Under the pieces are notes generated by a model. That model had not been told where the DNA came from, did no database searches, and saw only the letters and a list, made by a program, of their open reading frames with translations. Positions 9,320 through 18,438 of a DNA stretch of 32,766 nucleotides are shown in pieces. This stretch comes from Eubacteriales bacterium (lineage in GTDB: Bacteria; Bacillota; Clostridia; Saccharofermentanales; UBA5734): positions 1-32,766 of the forward strand of contig JAQVJP010000016.1 in the NCBI GenBank assembly GCA_028695145.1, in the 5' to 3' direction. Position 1 is the stretch's first letter. Every line of letters starts with the position of its first letter. The position numbers were made by a program, and so were the translations under genes.

Positions 9320-10628
9320 TTGCAGCTGCCCTCCTCTTACCATATAGCCAAACTTTTCTGAAAGGTTTCATCGAGCTCAGCGCGCCGATCATCAAACGAG
9401 ATGCTGTAACACCTGTCAGGGCATTCAGGATAACACCAGTCAATAGAGAATATCCAAATGACAGCATTGAACCAGAGCCGAATATCATCAGAATAATTGC
9501 CGCGATGGCAACAGTTACATTGCCGTCAAGAACAGCGGAAAAAGCTCGGGTGAAGCCGTTTGATATCGCTGTAGGCAATGAACAGCCAGCATTCAATTCT
9601 TCTTTGATTCTCTCAGCGATAATAACATTGGCGTCCACGCCCATGCCAATTGAGAGAATAATACCGGCAATACCTTGAAGAGTTAATGTCTGCTGAGGAA
9701 TAGCTATTGCCAGCAGAATACCAGTCACCTGACCAAGCAACGCCAAGCAGGCAACGAAGCCCGGCAATCTATAATACAGAAGCATAAACACACAGATAGC
9801 GATAAAAGCGATCAGACCGGCCTGCAGCATAACATTAAGTGCATTGCGGCCCATGGTTGGGCTGATTGTGCTGCTGCTTACTGCTTCAAGCCCGAACGGC
9901 AGAGCACCGGCATTGATTTTCTCAGCCAGATCAATTGCCTCTTCTGCCGAACCGATATTCTCGATAACAGCTTTGCCATTATAAATAGCCTGATTAACAG
10001 TCGGTGAAGAAATCATAGTTTCATCCATATAAATGGAAATAGGCTGGCCAATTAGTTTTTCAGTAGCTTCACCAAACTTATTTGCACCTTCGCTGGTCAT
10101 TTCCAACGAAACAATTGGCTCATTATTATCCGGGTTATACGCAGCCATACTCTTGGAAATGTCAGCTCCATCAAGAACAACATTTCCATCTGGATCTCTG
10201 AATGTCAGTTTAGCCATCTCGCCAAGTTCCATCAGAGCCTCTTCAGGATTGAATTCAGTCTCACCTGATTTCCAGGGGAAACGAACAATAATACGACCCT
10301 TGCCGCGCTCTACGGTAATCTCGCGATCAAGAATCTGCAGACTATCCATACGTAATTCAAGTACACTGCGGGCGGAAGCCAGATCCTCGGAGCTGGGTGT
10401 TCCTTCGAAGTCCTCAGGAGCGAAGACTGCCTCAACACCTCCGACGATATCGATTCCGAATCGAATATCCTTCGCACCATACAGTTCGATGAAATCATCA
10501 GAACCAGGTACGGGAATGGTCAGGCCCGTCCACGTTAGCAGCAGAGCCAGAAGAATTATGCCTGAGACGATGAAAAATGTTACAGGTTTTGCCTTAACAC
10601 CGGCTCTGGCAAACGATCTTTTTGCCAT
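9312..10628 (-). CDS. secD: Protein translocase subunit SecD
   Basis: 'RFGIDIVGGVEAVF', 'GRNALNVMLQAGLIAFIAICVFMLLYYRLPG', 'ILSIGMGVDANVIIAERIKEEL'. Start probably MAKRSFARAG (10628), not the ORF-track 10658. Confidence 0.92.
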   Translation of the reverse strand: MAKRSFARAGVKAKPVTFFIVSGIILLALLLTWTGLTIPVPGSDDFIELYGAKDIRFGIDIVGGVEAVFAPEDFEGTPSSEDLASARSVLELRMDSLQILDREITVERGKGRIIVRFPWKSGETEFNPEEALMELGEMAKLTFRDPDGNVVLDGADISKSMAAYNPDNNEPIVSLEMTSEGANKFGEATEKLIGQPISIYMDETMISSPTVNQAIYNGKAVIENIGSAEEAIDLAEKINAGALPFGLEAVSSSTISPTMGRNALNVMLQAGLIAFIAICVFMLLYYRLPGFVACLALLGQVTGILLAIAIPQQTLTLQGIAGIILSIGMGVDANVIIAERIKEELNAGCSLPTAISNGFTRAFSAVLDGNVTVAIAAIILMIFGSGSMLSFGYSLLTGVILNALTGVTASRLMIGALSSMKPFRKVWLYGKRRAAANV

Positions 10629-10672
10629 AATCCTCTTGCACGTCCTTTCTTGTGTCATAACAACATCTACTT

Positions 10673-10701
10673 ATTATAGTGAAAGCTTAGCAATTGCTCA
10701 A
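10673..10701 (-). promoter_or_regulatory. Candidate sigma70-type promoter for secDF
   Basis: On the minus strand TTGAGC (10701-10696), 17-bp spacer, TATAAT (10678-10673). Confidence 0.65.
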
Positions 10702-10709
10702 TAGATTTC

Positions 10710-12260
10710 TCATTTTAATTTTATAATATCCAAACAACTATTAATTTGAGGTCTGCGGCGATATATAGTATTTAGTCTTAACAGCCATTTTTGATCAATT
10801 TTCGCAAGATCTTGTGCGGTAACACGATAACGCCACTGCTCGCTGCCCAGTCCCGGAGTATTCATACGCGTATCACCACCATAACCCAGCAGGTCTTGAA
10901 CCGGCACTATAGTAAGTTCGGCAGCAGTTGCCCAGACAGTGCGTACAAAAGCACGAATAACCCTTGCATCAGGTCCACCTTGTCCCCAATCAACTTCTTG
11001 AGAGTAAAAGCCAATATAATCAAGAGCGAAACGTCGTTGACGCTCGTCTATATCCCAGAGCCAGCCAAGAAGAGTATTGTTGTCATGTGTACCAGTATAG
11101 GCCACACAATTACGCGGGTAGAAGCATGGCAAATGCGTACTGTCAGAATCGGGATCAAAACCGAACTGAAGAACACGCATTCCAGGAAGATTTATATCTC
11201 TTAGCAAAGCATCGACTGCTTCATCAATCTCTCCCAGATCTTCAGCGATAAATACTTCCCGACCGAAATCCGCGAACAGAAAATCAAAAATGCGTGTTCC
11301 CGGACCATCTACCCATTCGCCTTTGATCGCGTTTTTCGCATCTGCAGGCACAGCCCAATAAGCAGAAAAACCTCGGAAATGATCAAGTCTGATCTTATCA
11401 AACCATTGCAGCGACTGAGCCACACGCTGACGCCACCACCGATAGTCTTCTCGGTTATGCACTTGCCAGTCATATAATGGGTTTCCCCAGAGCTGACCTT
11501 CCTCGGTAAAATAATCAGGCGGAACTCCAGCGATTCTTATTGGTCTTAATTCTTCATCAAGTTCAAACAATTCAGAATTTGCCCAAACATCACTACTGTC
11601 AGCAGAAACGTAAATAGGCATATCTCCAATTAAACGAATGCCAAGCTCATGAATAGCTTCTCTTGTTTCCTGCCATTGCAAGTCAAAAATGTATTGGACA
11701 AAACAATGATAATTAATCTCTTCAGCCTGCAAATCCACATAAGCGGCAATTGCTTCCCGCTCATGTCGTCTAAGTCGCTCATCAGTCCATTGCCACCAAG
11801 GCAGACTATCATTATCAGTTCGCAGCGTCATATAGACAGCATAATCAGGAAGCCAATTTTTCTGAACTGCAGTGAAATTTTGCACATCGGCCATCATAGA
11901 ATCGCCTGCACGCTTATAAGCCTGTCTCAGCATCCAATCAGTTTTTGACTCCAACCAGACAAAATTACAACTATGTGGCGAACCGTGATATTGGCAGCTT
12001 GCGACTTCATCTGCTGTAAGTAAATCATGTTCAAACAGCCATTCAGGATCAATGAGCATAGGATTACCTGCATATGCTGAATAACACTGATAAGGTGAGT
12101 ACCCTGCCGCCGGCGGACCAAACGGCAATACCTGCCACCAGGAGAACCCGCATTCAGCCAACATCGAGGCGAAGCTGAGCGCGTTTATACCAAGTTTACC
12201 AATACCGTAGTTACCTGGTAAACTTGTTATATGAAGTAATACACCGGCTTCTCTTGCCAT
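10710..12260 (-). CDS. malQ: 4-alpha-glucanotransferase (amylomaltase)
   Basis: 'REAGVLLHITSLPGNYGIGKLG', 'WWQVLPFGPPAAGYSPYQCYSAYAGNPMLID', 'RLIGDMPIYVSADSSDVWAN', 'IRLDHFRGFSAYWAVP', 'VAYTGTHDNNTLLGW'. Start placed at 12260; the ORF-track extension to 12308 crosses an intrinsic terminator. Confidence 0.93.
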   Translation of the reverse strand: MAREAGVLLHITSLPGNYGIGKLGINALSFASMLAECGFSWWQVLPFGPPAAGYSPYQCYSAYAGNPMLIDPEWLFEHDLLTADEVASCQYHGSPHSCNFVWLESKTDWMLRQAYKRAGDSMMADVQNFTAVQKNWLPDYAVYMTLRTDNDSLPWWQWTDERLRRHEREAIAAYVDLQAEEINYHCFVQYIFDLQWQETREAIHELGIRLIGDMPIYVSADSSDVWANSELFELDEELRPIRIAGVPPDYFTEEGQLWGNPLYDWQVHNREDYRWWRQRVAQSLQWFDKIRLDHFRGFSAYWAVPADAKNAIKGEWVDGPGTRIFDFLFADFGREVFIAEDLGEIDEAVDALLRDINLPGMRVLQFGFDPDSDSTHLPCFYPRNCVAYTGTHDNNTLLGWLWDIDERQRRFALDYIGFYSQEVDWGQGGPDARVIRAFVRTVWATAAELTIVPVQDLLGYGGDTRMNTPGLGSEQWRYRVTAQDLAKIDQKWLLRLNTIYRRRPQINSCLDIIKLK

Positions 12261-12280
12261 AACAAACCATCCATTTCTTG

Positions 12281-12317
12281 AAAAAGCTGCCGGATCGCTG
12301 TTTCGCAACCCGGCAGC
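12281..12317 (-). terminator. Intrinsic terminator downstream of the SH3-NlpC/P60 gene
   Basis: On the minus strand GCTGCCGG...CCGGCAGC followed by TTTTT. Confidence 0.75.
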
Positions 12318-12371
12318 ATTATTTATCTTTCTATTGGCTTAATATAAAACTATGCTATCTGCGGCTTCATC

Positions 12372-13682
12372 TTAGTTAACAATACGCCTTACAGAAATAG
12401 GTTTCATGCCATAAGAGCTGAGACTGGATACGTTAGTAGTGGCAATCTGCTGTCTATTCCAGGAAGCATGCAGCATCTGTCCATTGCCAACATATATTCC
12501 AACATGTGTTACCGCGGTTCTGCCGTCGCGACTATTGGCGTCCATAGCAATGATATCTCCTGGTCTTATATCGCTCATCGAAACTTCCATACCAACATTA
12601 AGATAAGAGTATGATGAACGAGGAATATTGATACCTACTTGACGATACACCCAGGATGTATAGCCTGAACAATCAAAACCACTTAGGCTTGAGCCACCGG
12701 AAACATAAGGAACTCCGATGCCTGACCAGGCAATATCAACAATAGCAGCCAAATCAGCATTGCCGATAACAGCACCGGGATTCGATGAAGGTGCCGGCTC
12801 ATTCTTCTTCTGGCTGGCAGCCTCTTGAGCCTGTTGTGCCGCGATTACAGAAGCAGGTACATCCGGCGTTAAATATTTACTGGCAACATAACCCTCAGTT
12901 CCACCTGATGTTTTTATTAGTGACCAGCCATCACCAACTCCGATACGAGTTACCTTGTCATCCTCGCTGAGTTTAGTTAAAACCTCAGCTTCGGCATTAG
13001 GTTGAGATCTCACGTTAAGGCCTGAAGCATCAACATATCTAAGTTGTTCAACAGGTATAAAAACCATTTCACTTGTAGCATATTCTGCAACTATGTAACC
13101 GGTCTTACCGTTATACTCCACACGCAGCCATTCTTCTGACTCACCATTCACATTTACCTTTTTACCCATTGGTATCTTTTCGATAACAGGCGCCTCTTCC
13201 GTGTGGTTCTGTCGCATATTTAATTCAGAAGCACTGATATAGAGAGTTTTCTGTACCGGTTCAAAAATTGACTCAACAACAATTTTCTCAGGTTCCGCAG
13301 ACTCATCTTCTACTGTTGCCTGAGATTCAACTCCATCAGAAATTGTCTGAGCATCAGCCTCAGTCGAATCAGCCGCTTCAGGTTCTACTGCTACAGAAGT
13401 TTCAACAACATCACCGGCAGTAAGATCCTCTGACTGACTCCTGCTTAAACCATCGCTGCCAAGATTCATACCCTCAGGAGCAGATAACATACTCTGAGAA
13501 GAATCTACTGATTGCTCATCTGCAGATTGAATAACAGGCTGTTCAATTTCTTTTGTTTCGGAAGTCACAATAGTCGTCAGACCAAGTGGCTGACTCATGA
13601 CAGGTGCCGCTATGACTACAGATAATACGGCTGCAACCATAATTGACTGCATCTGCCGGCTCTTAAGCTGTTTAAGTTTCAT
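12372..13682 (-). CDS. Secreted cell-wall hydrolase: signal/TM, two SH3b domains, C-terminal NlpC/P60 endopeptidase
   Basis: SH3b repeats ('LYISASELNMRQNHTEEAPVIEKIPMGKKV...', 'RYVDASGLNVRSQPNAEAEVLTKLSEDDKV...'); NlpC/P60 'YVSGGSSLSGFDCSGYTSWVYRQVGINIPRSS...HVGIYVGNGQMLHAS'. RBS GGGAGG. Confidence 0.93.
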   Translation of the reverse strand: MKLKQLKSRQMQSIMVAAVLSVVIAAPVMSQPLGLTTIVTSETKEIEQPVIQSADEQSVDSSQSMLSAPEGMNLGSDGLSRSQSEDLTAGDVVETSVAVEPEAADSTEADAQTISDGVESQATVEDESAEPEKIVVESIFEPVQKTLYISASELNMRQNHTEEAPVIEKIPMGKKVNVNGESEEWLRVEYNGKTGYIVAEYATSEMVFIPVEQLRYVDASGLNVRSQPNAEAEVLTKLSEDDKVTRIGVGDGWSLIKTSGGTEGYVASKYLTPDVPASVIAAQQAQEAASQKKNEPAPSSNPGAVIGNADLAAIVDIAWSGIGVPYVSGGSSLSGFDCSGYTSWVYRQVGINIPRSSYSYLNVGMEVSMSDIRPGDIIAMDANSRDGRTAVTHVGIYVGNGQMLHASWNRQQIATTNVSSLSSYGMKPISVRRIVN

Positions 13683-13755
13683 AAAACCTCCCAGACCTCA
13701 AGCATGCCGAATCAGACAGCTTGCTCAAATGAACCCTTCGGCCCAATTACCGATG

Positions 13756-13784
13756 ATTATACAGATGAGTTCTGATACAGTCAA
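13756..13784 (-). promoter_or_regulatory. Strong candidate promoter for the SH3-NlpC/P60 gene
   Basis: On the minus strand TTGACT (13784-13779), 17-bp spacer, TATAAT (13761-13756). Confidence 0.72.
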
Positions 13785-13797
13785 TGCAACCTGAAGA

Positions 13798-13829
13798 AAT
13801 TTGTAACACAACTGTTATAATTTGTAACA
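13798..13829 (+). promoter_or_regulatory. Candidate WalR(YycF)-like binding site upstream of the hydrolase promoter
   Basis: TGTAAC-N5-TGTTAT (13802-13818) matches the published WalR consensus TGTWAH-N5-TGTWAH. A third TGTAAC lies at 13823-13828. The direct repeat aatttgtaaca occurs at 13798-13808 and 13819-13829 (21-bp period). Confidence 0.5.
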
Positions 13830-13866
13830 AATACACAAACTTTACAATACAGTTTTCAACAGGTTT

Positions 13867-14574
13867 TCAGATGTGAATGCGGCGATTGATACGATCACGC
13901 CAACTACGGCGTCTGGCAATGGCCAATAAAGCAGCAGCTATTGCTCCAAGTGGAATCGCAGCGTAAAATGACCAGTCCATCTTAACACTACCGTAAGCAT
14001 AGCTCTCAGTAAGAAACTCAACAGCAAAAGTTATCATTGCCATAACAAACATGATGACTGAAGCTGCATAATATGAACGCAGCTTATTCTTCTCAATTAA
14101 CCAGCCGATAATGGCAAAAGGTACTGCCACCAGACATAATACCGGTAGAGCAAGCTTCAGATACCAACCGGATCCGGGATTTAAATACTCCATGAATCTC
14201 AAAAAACCTGCCAGAGCGATAACCGCGGGAATCACAACACGCAAAAAACTCAGACGCTGCCATAGGAACAAAGGCACAATAAAAAACCAGAGAAGAACCA
14301 TCGATGAAGCAACATAAGCGCTCCAACCGGCTTCTCCACTATAAATGTAATTAATAGATAATGTTAATACAGCTGGAAAAGCGATGATTATACTCAATAT
14401 AACCGCGATAAACCGGCGGTTCATACGAGCGTTTATCGGATCAAGTCTTGCAGGATATGGCCTGGGCGCACCTTCAACATAAGGCATGCGTGGGTTGATC
14501 ACTTCAACACCACAAAGCGGACAATTTTTCTCCGATTCTTCAAGTTCAACACCGCAATTTACACAATATGACAT
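13867..14574 (-). CDS. Zinc-ribbon multi-pass membrane protein of unknown function
   Basis: N-terminal zinc ribbon 'YCVNCGVELEESEKNCPLCGVEV', followed by about six hydrophobic segments. Confidence 0.8.
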   Translation of the reverse strand: MSYCVNCGVELEESEKNCPLCGVEVINPRMPYVEGAPRPYPARLDPINARMNRRFIAVILSIIIAFPAVLTLSINYIYSGEAGWSAYVASSMVLLWFFIVPLFLWQRLSFLRVVIPAVIALAGFLRFMEYLNPGSGWYLKLALPVLCLVAVPFAIIGWLIEKNKLRSYYAASVIMFVMAMITFAVEFLTESYAYGSVKMDWSFYAAIPLGAIAAALLAIARRRSWRDRINRRIHI

Positions 14575-14667
14575 CTATTTTCACCTGCTTCCCTGCTTCT
14601 TTACATTTAAGAATACTACAATGTAGTATACATCATATTATATATCATCGAAGGGACACGGTTTTCA

Positions 14668-14696
14668 TTGATATGAAACGCTAATCCTGATATACT
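14668..14696 (+). promoter_or_regulatory. Candidate sigma70-type promoter for prfC
   Basis: TTGATA (14668-14673), 17-bp spacer, TATACT (14691-14696). Confidence 0.65.
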
Positions 14697-14791
14697 GTTC
14701 TGGCATTTTTGCAGTGATTTAAGTTTAAATCAGCGTTGTATAAATATGACAGCGCGCCAGACTTAAACCAAACCTCGGGAGGTTACTATAG

Positions 14792-16417
14792 ATGTCACAT
14801 AATCTAAGCAGCGAAATAACCAGGCGCAGAACTTTTGCCATTATTTCGCATCCGGACGCCGGTAAAACAACCATGACCGAGAAGCTGCTGCTCTACGGCG
14901 GTGCCATTCATATGGCCGGCACGGTAAAAGGCCGCAAGGCGAGCAGGCATGCCACATCCGACTGGATGGAAATCGAGAAGCAGCGTGGTATTTCGGTTAC
15001 ATCTTCAGTCATGCAGTTTGATTACCATGGTTTCTGCATTAATATTCTCGATACACCAGGGCATCAAGACTTCTCGGAAGATACCTACAGAACGTTATGT
15101 GCCGCTGATGCCGCGGTCATGATGATTGACGGAGCAAAAGGTGTCGAGGCCCAGACTATTAAATTATTCGAAGTCTGCCGCATGCGTGGTATTCCTATAT
15201 TCACTTTTGTAAACAAGATGGATCGTGCCGCACGTGATCCTTTTGAATTAATGGATGAGCTTGAGAAGGTACTGGGGATCTTCTCAGTACCGATTAATTG
15301 GCCGATCGGCATTGATGGTGATTTTAAAGGAGTATATAACCGCAAATATAATCGCATCGAGCTTTTTGATTCCAGCAAGGGAGACCACGGCGCAAGCATG
15401 GTAAAAGTCAACGTCAGCAGTCTGGATGACCCTGATCTTGCAAAAACAATCGGTAGTAATTATCAGGAGCGGCTGATGAGTGATATCGAGCTTCTTGATA
15501 TAGCCGGAGATGATCTTGACATGGATAGAGTAAGATCCGGTGAACTGACACCTGTGTTCTTCGGCAGCGCTATAACCAACTTCGGTGTCGAAGCCTTCCT
15601 CAACGAGTTTCTCGCGATGGCTCCATCCCCGGCAGCGCGCCTGACACAAGATGGACCACTCAATCCGACAGAACCTTTTTTCAGTGGTTTTGTCTTCAAA
15701 ATACAGGCCAATATGAATCCGGATCATCGCGACCGGATGGCTTTTATCAGAATCTGCTCAGGGAAATACGAGAAGGGACTTGAAGTTAAACATGTTCGTC
15801 AGAACAAACAAGTCAGACTGGCGCAGCCACAGCAGTTCATGGCACAGGAGCGAAACATTGTAGAAGAAGCGTATGCTGGCGATATCATCGGCATCTTCGA
15901 TCCAGGCGTTTTCAAAATAGGGGATTCCCTGGTTCAGGGCAGTAAGAATTTACATTTTGAAGGTATTCCCATCTTTCCTGCTGAGCATTTCGCCCGGATT
16001 TCTCCGCGCGATTCCATGAAGCGCAAGCAATTCCTCAAGGGCATTGAGCAAATCGCTGAAGAAGGAGCAATCCAGATTTATAAGCAGCCGGATATCGGTA
16101 CTGAAACGTATATAGTTGGTGTTGTCGGTGTTCTTCAGTTGGAAGTGCTTGAATACAGGCTCAAAAATGAGTATAAAGTTGAAATAAGACAGAATAATTT
16201 AAACTACCGCTATGCTCGTTGGATTGTTCCGGGAGAAAACGGTAAAATTCTTGATCCCAAAGAACTGTCAATCACAAGTACAACGATGCTTGTTCTCGAT
16301 CAGGACGAAATGCCTGTACTACTGTTTGAATCGGACTGGGCTATTGATTGGGCTCTCGATCGCAACAAGGGGCTGAAGCTGGCCAATGTAGGCCACGCCG
16401 GTGGTTTTAGCGAGTAG
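14792..16417 (+). CDS. prfC: Peptide chain release factor 3
   Basis: 'RRTFAIISHPDAGKTTMTEKLLLYGGAIHMAGTVKGRKASRHATSDWMEIEKQRGISVTSSVMQF', 'ILDTPGHQDFSEDTYRTL', 'FVNKMDRAARDPFELMDELE'. RBS GGGAGG. Confidence 0.96.
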   Translation: MSHNLSSEITRRRTFAIISHPDAGKTTMTEKLLLYGGAIHMAGTVKGRKASRHATSDWMEIEKQRGISVTSSVMQFDYHGFCINILDTPGHQDFSEDTYRTLCAADAAVMMIDGAKGVEAQTIKLFEVCRMRGIPIFTFVNKMDRAARDPFELMDELEKVLGIFSVPINWPIGIDGDFKGVYNRKYNRIELFDSSKGDHGASMVKVNVSSLDDPDLAKTIGSNYQERLMSDIELLDIAGDDLDMDRVRSGELTPVFFGSAITNFGVEAFLNEFLAMAPSPAARLTQDGPLNPTEPFFSGFVFKIQANMNPDHRDRMAFIRICSGKYEKGLEVKHVRQNKQVRLAQPQQFMAQERNIVEEAYAGDIIGIFDPGVFKIGDSLVQGSKNLHFEGIPIFPAEHFARISPRDSMKRKQFLKGIEQIAEEGAIQIYKQPDIGTETYIVGVVGVLQLEVLEYRLKNEYKVEIRQNNLNYRYARWIVPGENGKILDPKELSITSTTMLVLDQDEMPVLLFESDWAIDWALDRNKGLKLANVGHAGGFSE

Positions 16418-16446
16418 CAACAAGTTAATAACCTTGTATAATAAAC

Positions 16447-16477
16447 AGCCCGCTTGATCAAAAAGATCAGGCGGGCT
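16447..16477. terminator. Intrinsic (probably bidirectional) terminator between convergent prfC and the small Cys ORF
   Basis: 13-bp stem AGCCCGCTTGATC / GATCAGGCGGGCT with one G-U wobble and an AAAAA loop, with short T-rich tracts on both sides. Confidence 0.75.
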
Positions 16478-16519
16478 TAATATATTTATTCCATGTTTCA
16501 AACGATCAAGTTAACAAAT

Positions 16520-16753
16520 TTAATTCAGGTTCATCTCCGGCTGGGCAAACGGATCGGAATCAACAGAATTCATATTTTCACAAATCCTACATTGAAGAAT
16601 CCAACGCTCGGTGAGCTCCTCTTCGAGCAGACGGGGTACAAACTCCGCATTTCCCTGCATCTGATAATCCTGACAGAGATCCACATCCAAGCCTTTTATA
16701 TCGCGTGGACAGGACAAATCTGAATTAAGCTTATCTACATCATAATATTCCAT
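16520..16753 (-). CDS. Small (77 aa) Cys-containing protein of unknown function
   Basis: MEYYDVDKLNSDLSCPRDIKGLDVDLCQDYQMQGNAEFVPRLLEEELTERWILQCRICENMNSVDSDPFAQPEMNLN. Strong RBS GAGGAGGTG upstream of ATG; placed between two terminators. Confidence 0.65.
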   Translation of the reverse strand: MEYYDVDKLNSDLSCPRDIKGLDVDLCQDYQMQGNAEFVPRLLEEELTERWILQCRICENMNSVDSDPFAQPEMNLN

Positions 16754-16793
16754 ATCTCTGCACCTCCTCAGATGTGATTGAGGTCATTGTAAC

Positions 16794-16831
16794 AAAAAAA
16801 GTCCGCCTGATCTGTCACCAGATAGACGGAC
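16794..16831 (-). terminator. Intrinsic terminator downstream of thrC
   Basis: On the minus strand GTCCGTCTATCTGGTGACAGATCAGGCGGAC followed by TTTTTTT. Confidence 0.8.
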
Positions 16832-16884
16832 GTTTCACAGCTTACTACTGTACCTTGCATTACAATTGGCAGATTAACAGCGAA

Positions 16885-18390
16885 CTATTTCGCGAGAATC
16901 GCTTCAACAGTTTCTTTCATCTGTTCCTTTGAGATCTGCCTGTCATGTAATACTGATTTTTTATCAAGGCCAGCGATAGTAGCGGGGATCTCAAGCCCGC
17001 TCTCATTTGACAGCTCTTCTATCATGACAGCTTCACTACGGCCTTTACTGTAGCCCTGACCATAGACAGCATCACCAACCGCGCCGGAAAACTTAAAAGG
17101 ACTGGCAGTTGATACGAAAATCACTTTGCTATCATCACCTGAACGTCCGGCATATCTACTATAAACATTGAAGCCAACAGCAGTGTGTGTATCAATCAGA
17201 TGATCACAACGATCATAAATATCTCTGATGGTTTTTGCGGTACCATGGTCATCGGCAAAACCACCAACAAAAACTTCCTGCAGTAGTCTTAAGGCCTGGG
17301 GATCTATCTTATATGATCCTTCTTCCTGCAGTTGTGACATCCAGTCATTCAATTTTCCTGAGTTACGGCCTGTAAGCTCAAACAATAGTCTCTCAAGATT
17401 TGATGAAATGAGAATATCCATTGACGGCGAGCTGGTTTTATAGAAATCTCTGCGTCTGTCATAAACGCCATCACGGATGAAATCTGATAAAACCTTGTTT
17501 CTGTTTGAGGCACATACAAGTTTATGAATCGGTAGTCCCATACTGCGTGCGTACCAGGCAGCTAATATATTACCGAAGTTCCCGGTAGGCACTACAACAT
17601 TTATCTGCTCTCCGGCTTCAAGCTTCTCAGATTTCAGCAATTCAGCATATGCTGAAAAATAATAGACAATCTGCGGAACCAGACGACCCCAATTTATAGA
17701 ATTGGCGGAAGACAGCAGATATCCACGCTCACGCAAACGCTGGGCCAATTCAATGTCATTGAAAATCTGCTTAACACCTGTCTGAGCGTCATCAAAACAG
17801 CCATCTACCGCTATTACATGAAGATTATCACCCTCTTGTGTAACCATCTGCAGCTTCTGAGCCGGACTTACACCTTGTGAAGGATAAAAAACAACAACCG
17901 AAGTGCCTTCTATATTCTTGAAACCCTCGAGTGCGGCCTTGCCCGTGTCGCCTGAAGTAGCTGTCAGAATACAAACCTCAGCAGTCTCACCTGTCTTACG
18001 TATAGCTGTAGTCATAAGATGTGGCAGCAACTGCAAAGCCATATCCTTAAACGCAGCAGTCGGACCGTGCCAGAGTTCAAGCATGAACTCACGTTCATTG
18101 TACTTATTCAGCTGCACGAGAGGCGCCGGTATCTCACCAAACTTCTCTTCATCATATGCGGCTGCAACGGCATCCTGCAGTTCTTCACGCGAATAATCTG
18201 TCAGGAAGAGTGATAGAATTCTGACTGCTCGCTCCTGATAATTCTCGGTAGTCATGAGCATGATTTCGTCCATACTTACTGATGGTATCTCTTCAGGCAC
18301 AAACAGACCGCCATCAGGTGCGATGCCCTGCTTGATAGCCATTGCTGAAGAATATTTAGTGTTATCTCCTCTGGTACTGATGTAGTTCAT
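16885..18390 (-). CDS. thrC: Threonine synthase
   Basis: 'MNYISTRGDNTKYSSAMAIKQGIAPDGGLFVPEEIP', 'LWHGPTAAFKDMALQLLPHLM', 'ILTATSGDTGKAALEGF', 'VPTGNFGNILAAWYARSMGLP'. Confidence 0.95.
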   Translation of the reverse strand: MNYISTRGDNTKYSSAMAIKQGIAPDGGLFVPEEIPSVSMDEIMLMTTENYQERAVRILSLFLTDYSREELQDAVAAAYDEEKFGEIPAPLVQLNKYNEREFMLELWHGPTAAFKDMALQLLPHLMTTAIRKTGETAEVCILTATSGDTGKAALEGFKNIEGTSVVVFYPSQGVSPAQKLQMVTQEGDNLHVIAVDGCFDDAQTGVKQIFNDIELAQRLRERGYLLSSANSINWGRLVPQIVYYFSAYAELLKSEKLEAGEQINVVVPTGNFGNILAAWYARSMGLPIHKLVCASNRNKVLSDFIRDGVYDRRRDFYKTSSPSMDILISSNLERLLFELTGRNSGKLNDWMSQLQEEGSYKIDPQALRLLQEVFVGGFADDHGTAKTIRDIYDRCDHLIDTHTAVGFNVYSRYAGRSGDDSKVIFVSTASPFKFSGAVGDAVYGQGYSKGRSEAVMIEELSNESGLEIPATIAGLDKKSVLHDRQISKEQMKETVEAILAK

Positions 18391-18438
18391 TTATAACCCT
18401 CCTGGTATTTATACAATACTTATATCATAAATCCAAAC

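Noticed and set aside
10033-10704. 223-aa + strand ORF
   Set aside because: Antisense to secD and crossing its promoter; Ser/Arg/Ile-rich composition without a recognisable fold. It is a shadow of the codon usage on the opposite strand.
12261-12308. N-terminal extension of MalQ in the ORF track
   Set aside because: Overlaps an intrinsic terminator hairpin; the conserved protein starts at MAREAGVLLHITSLPG (12260).
18391-18438. Possible riboswitch/T-box upstream of thrC
   Set aside because: The gap to the upstream gene is under 50 bp, too short for a T-box or threonine attenuator.
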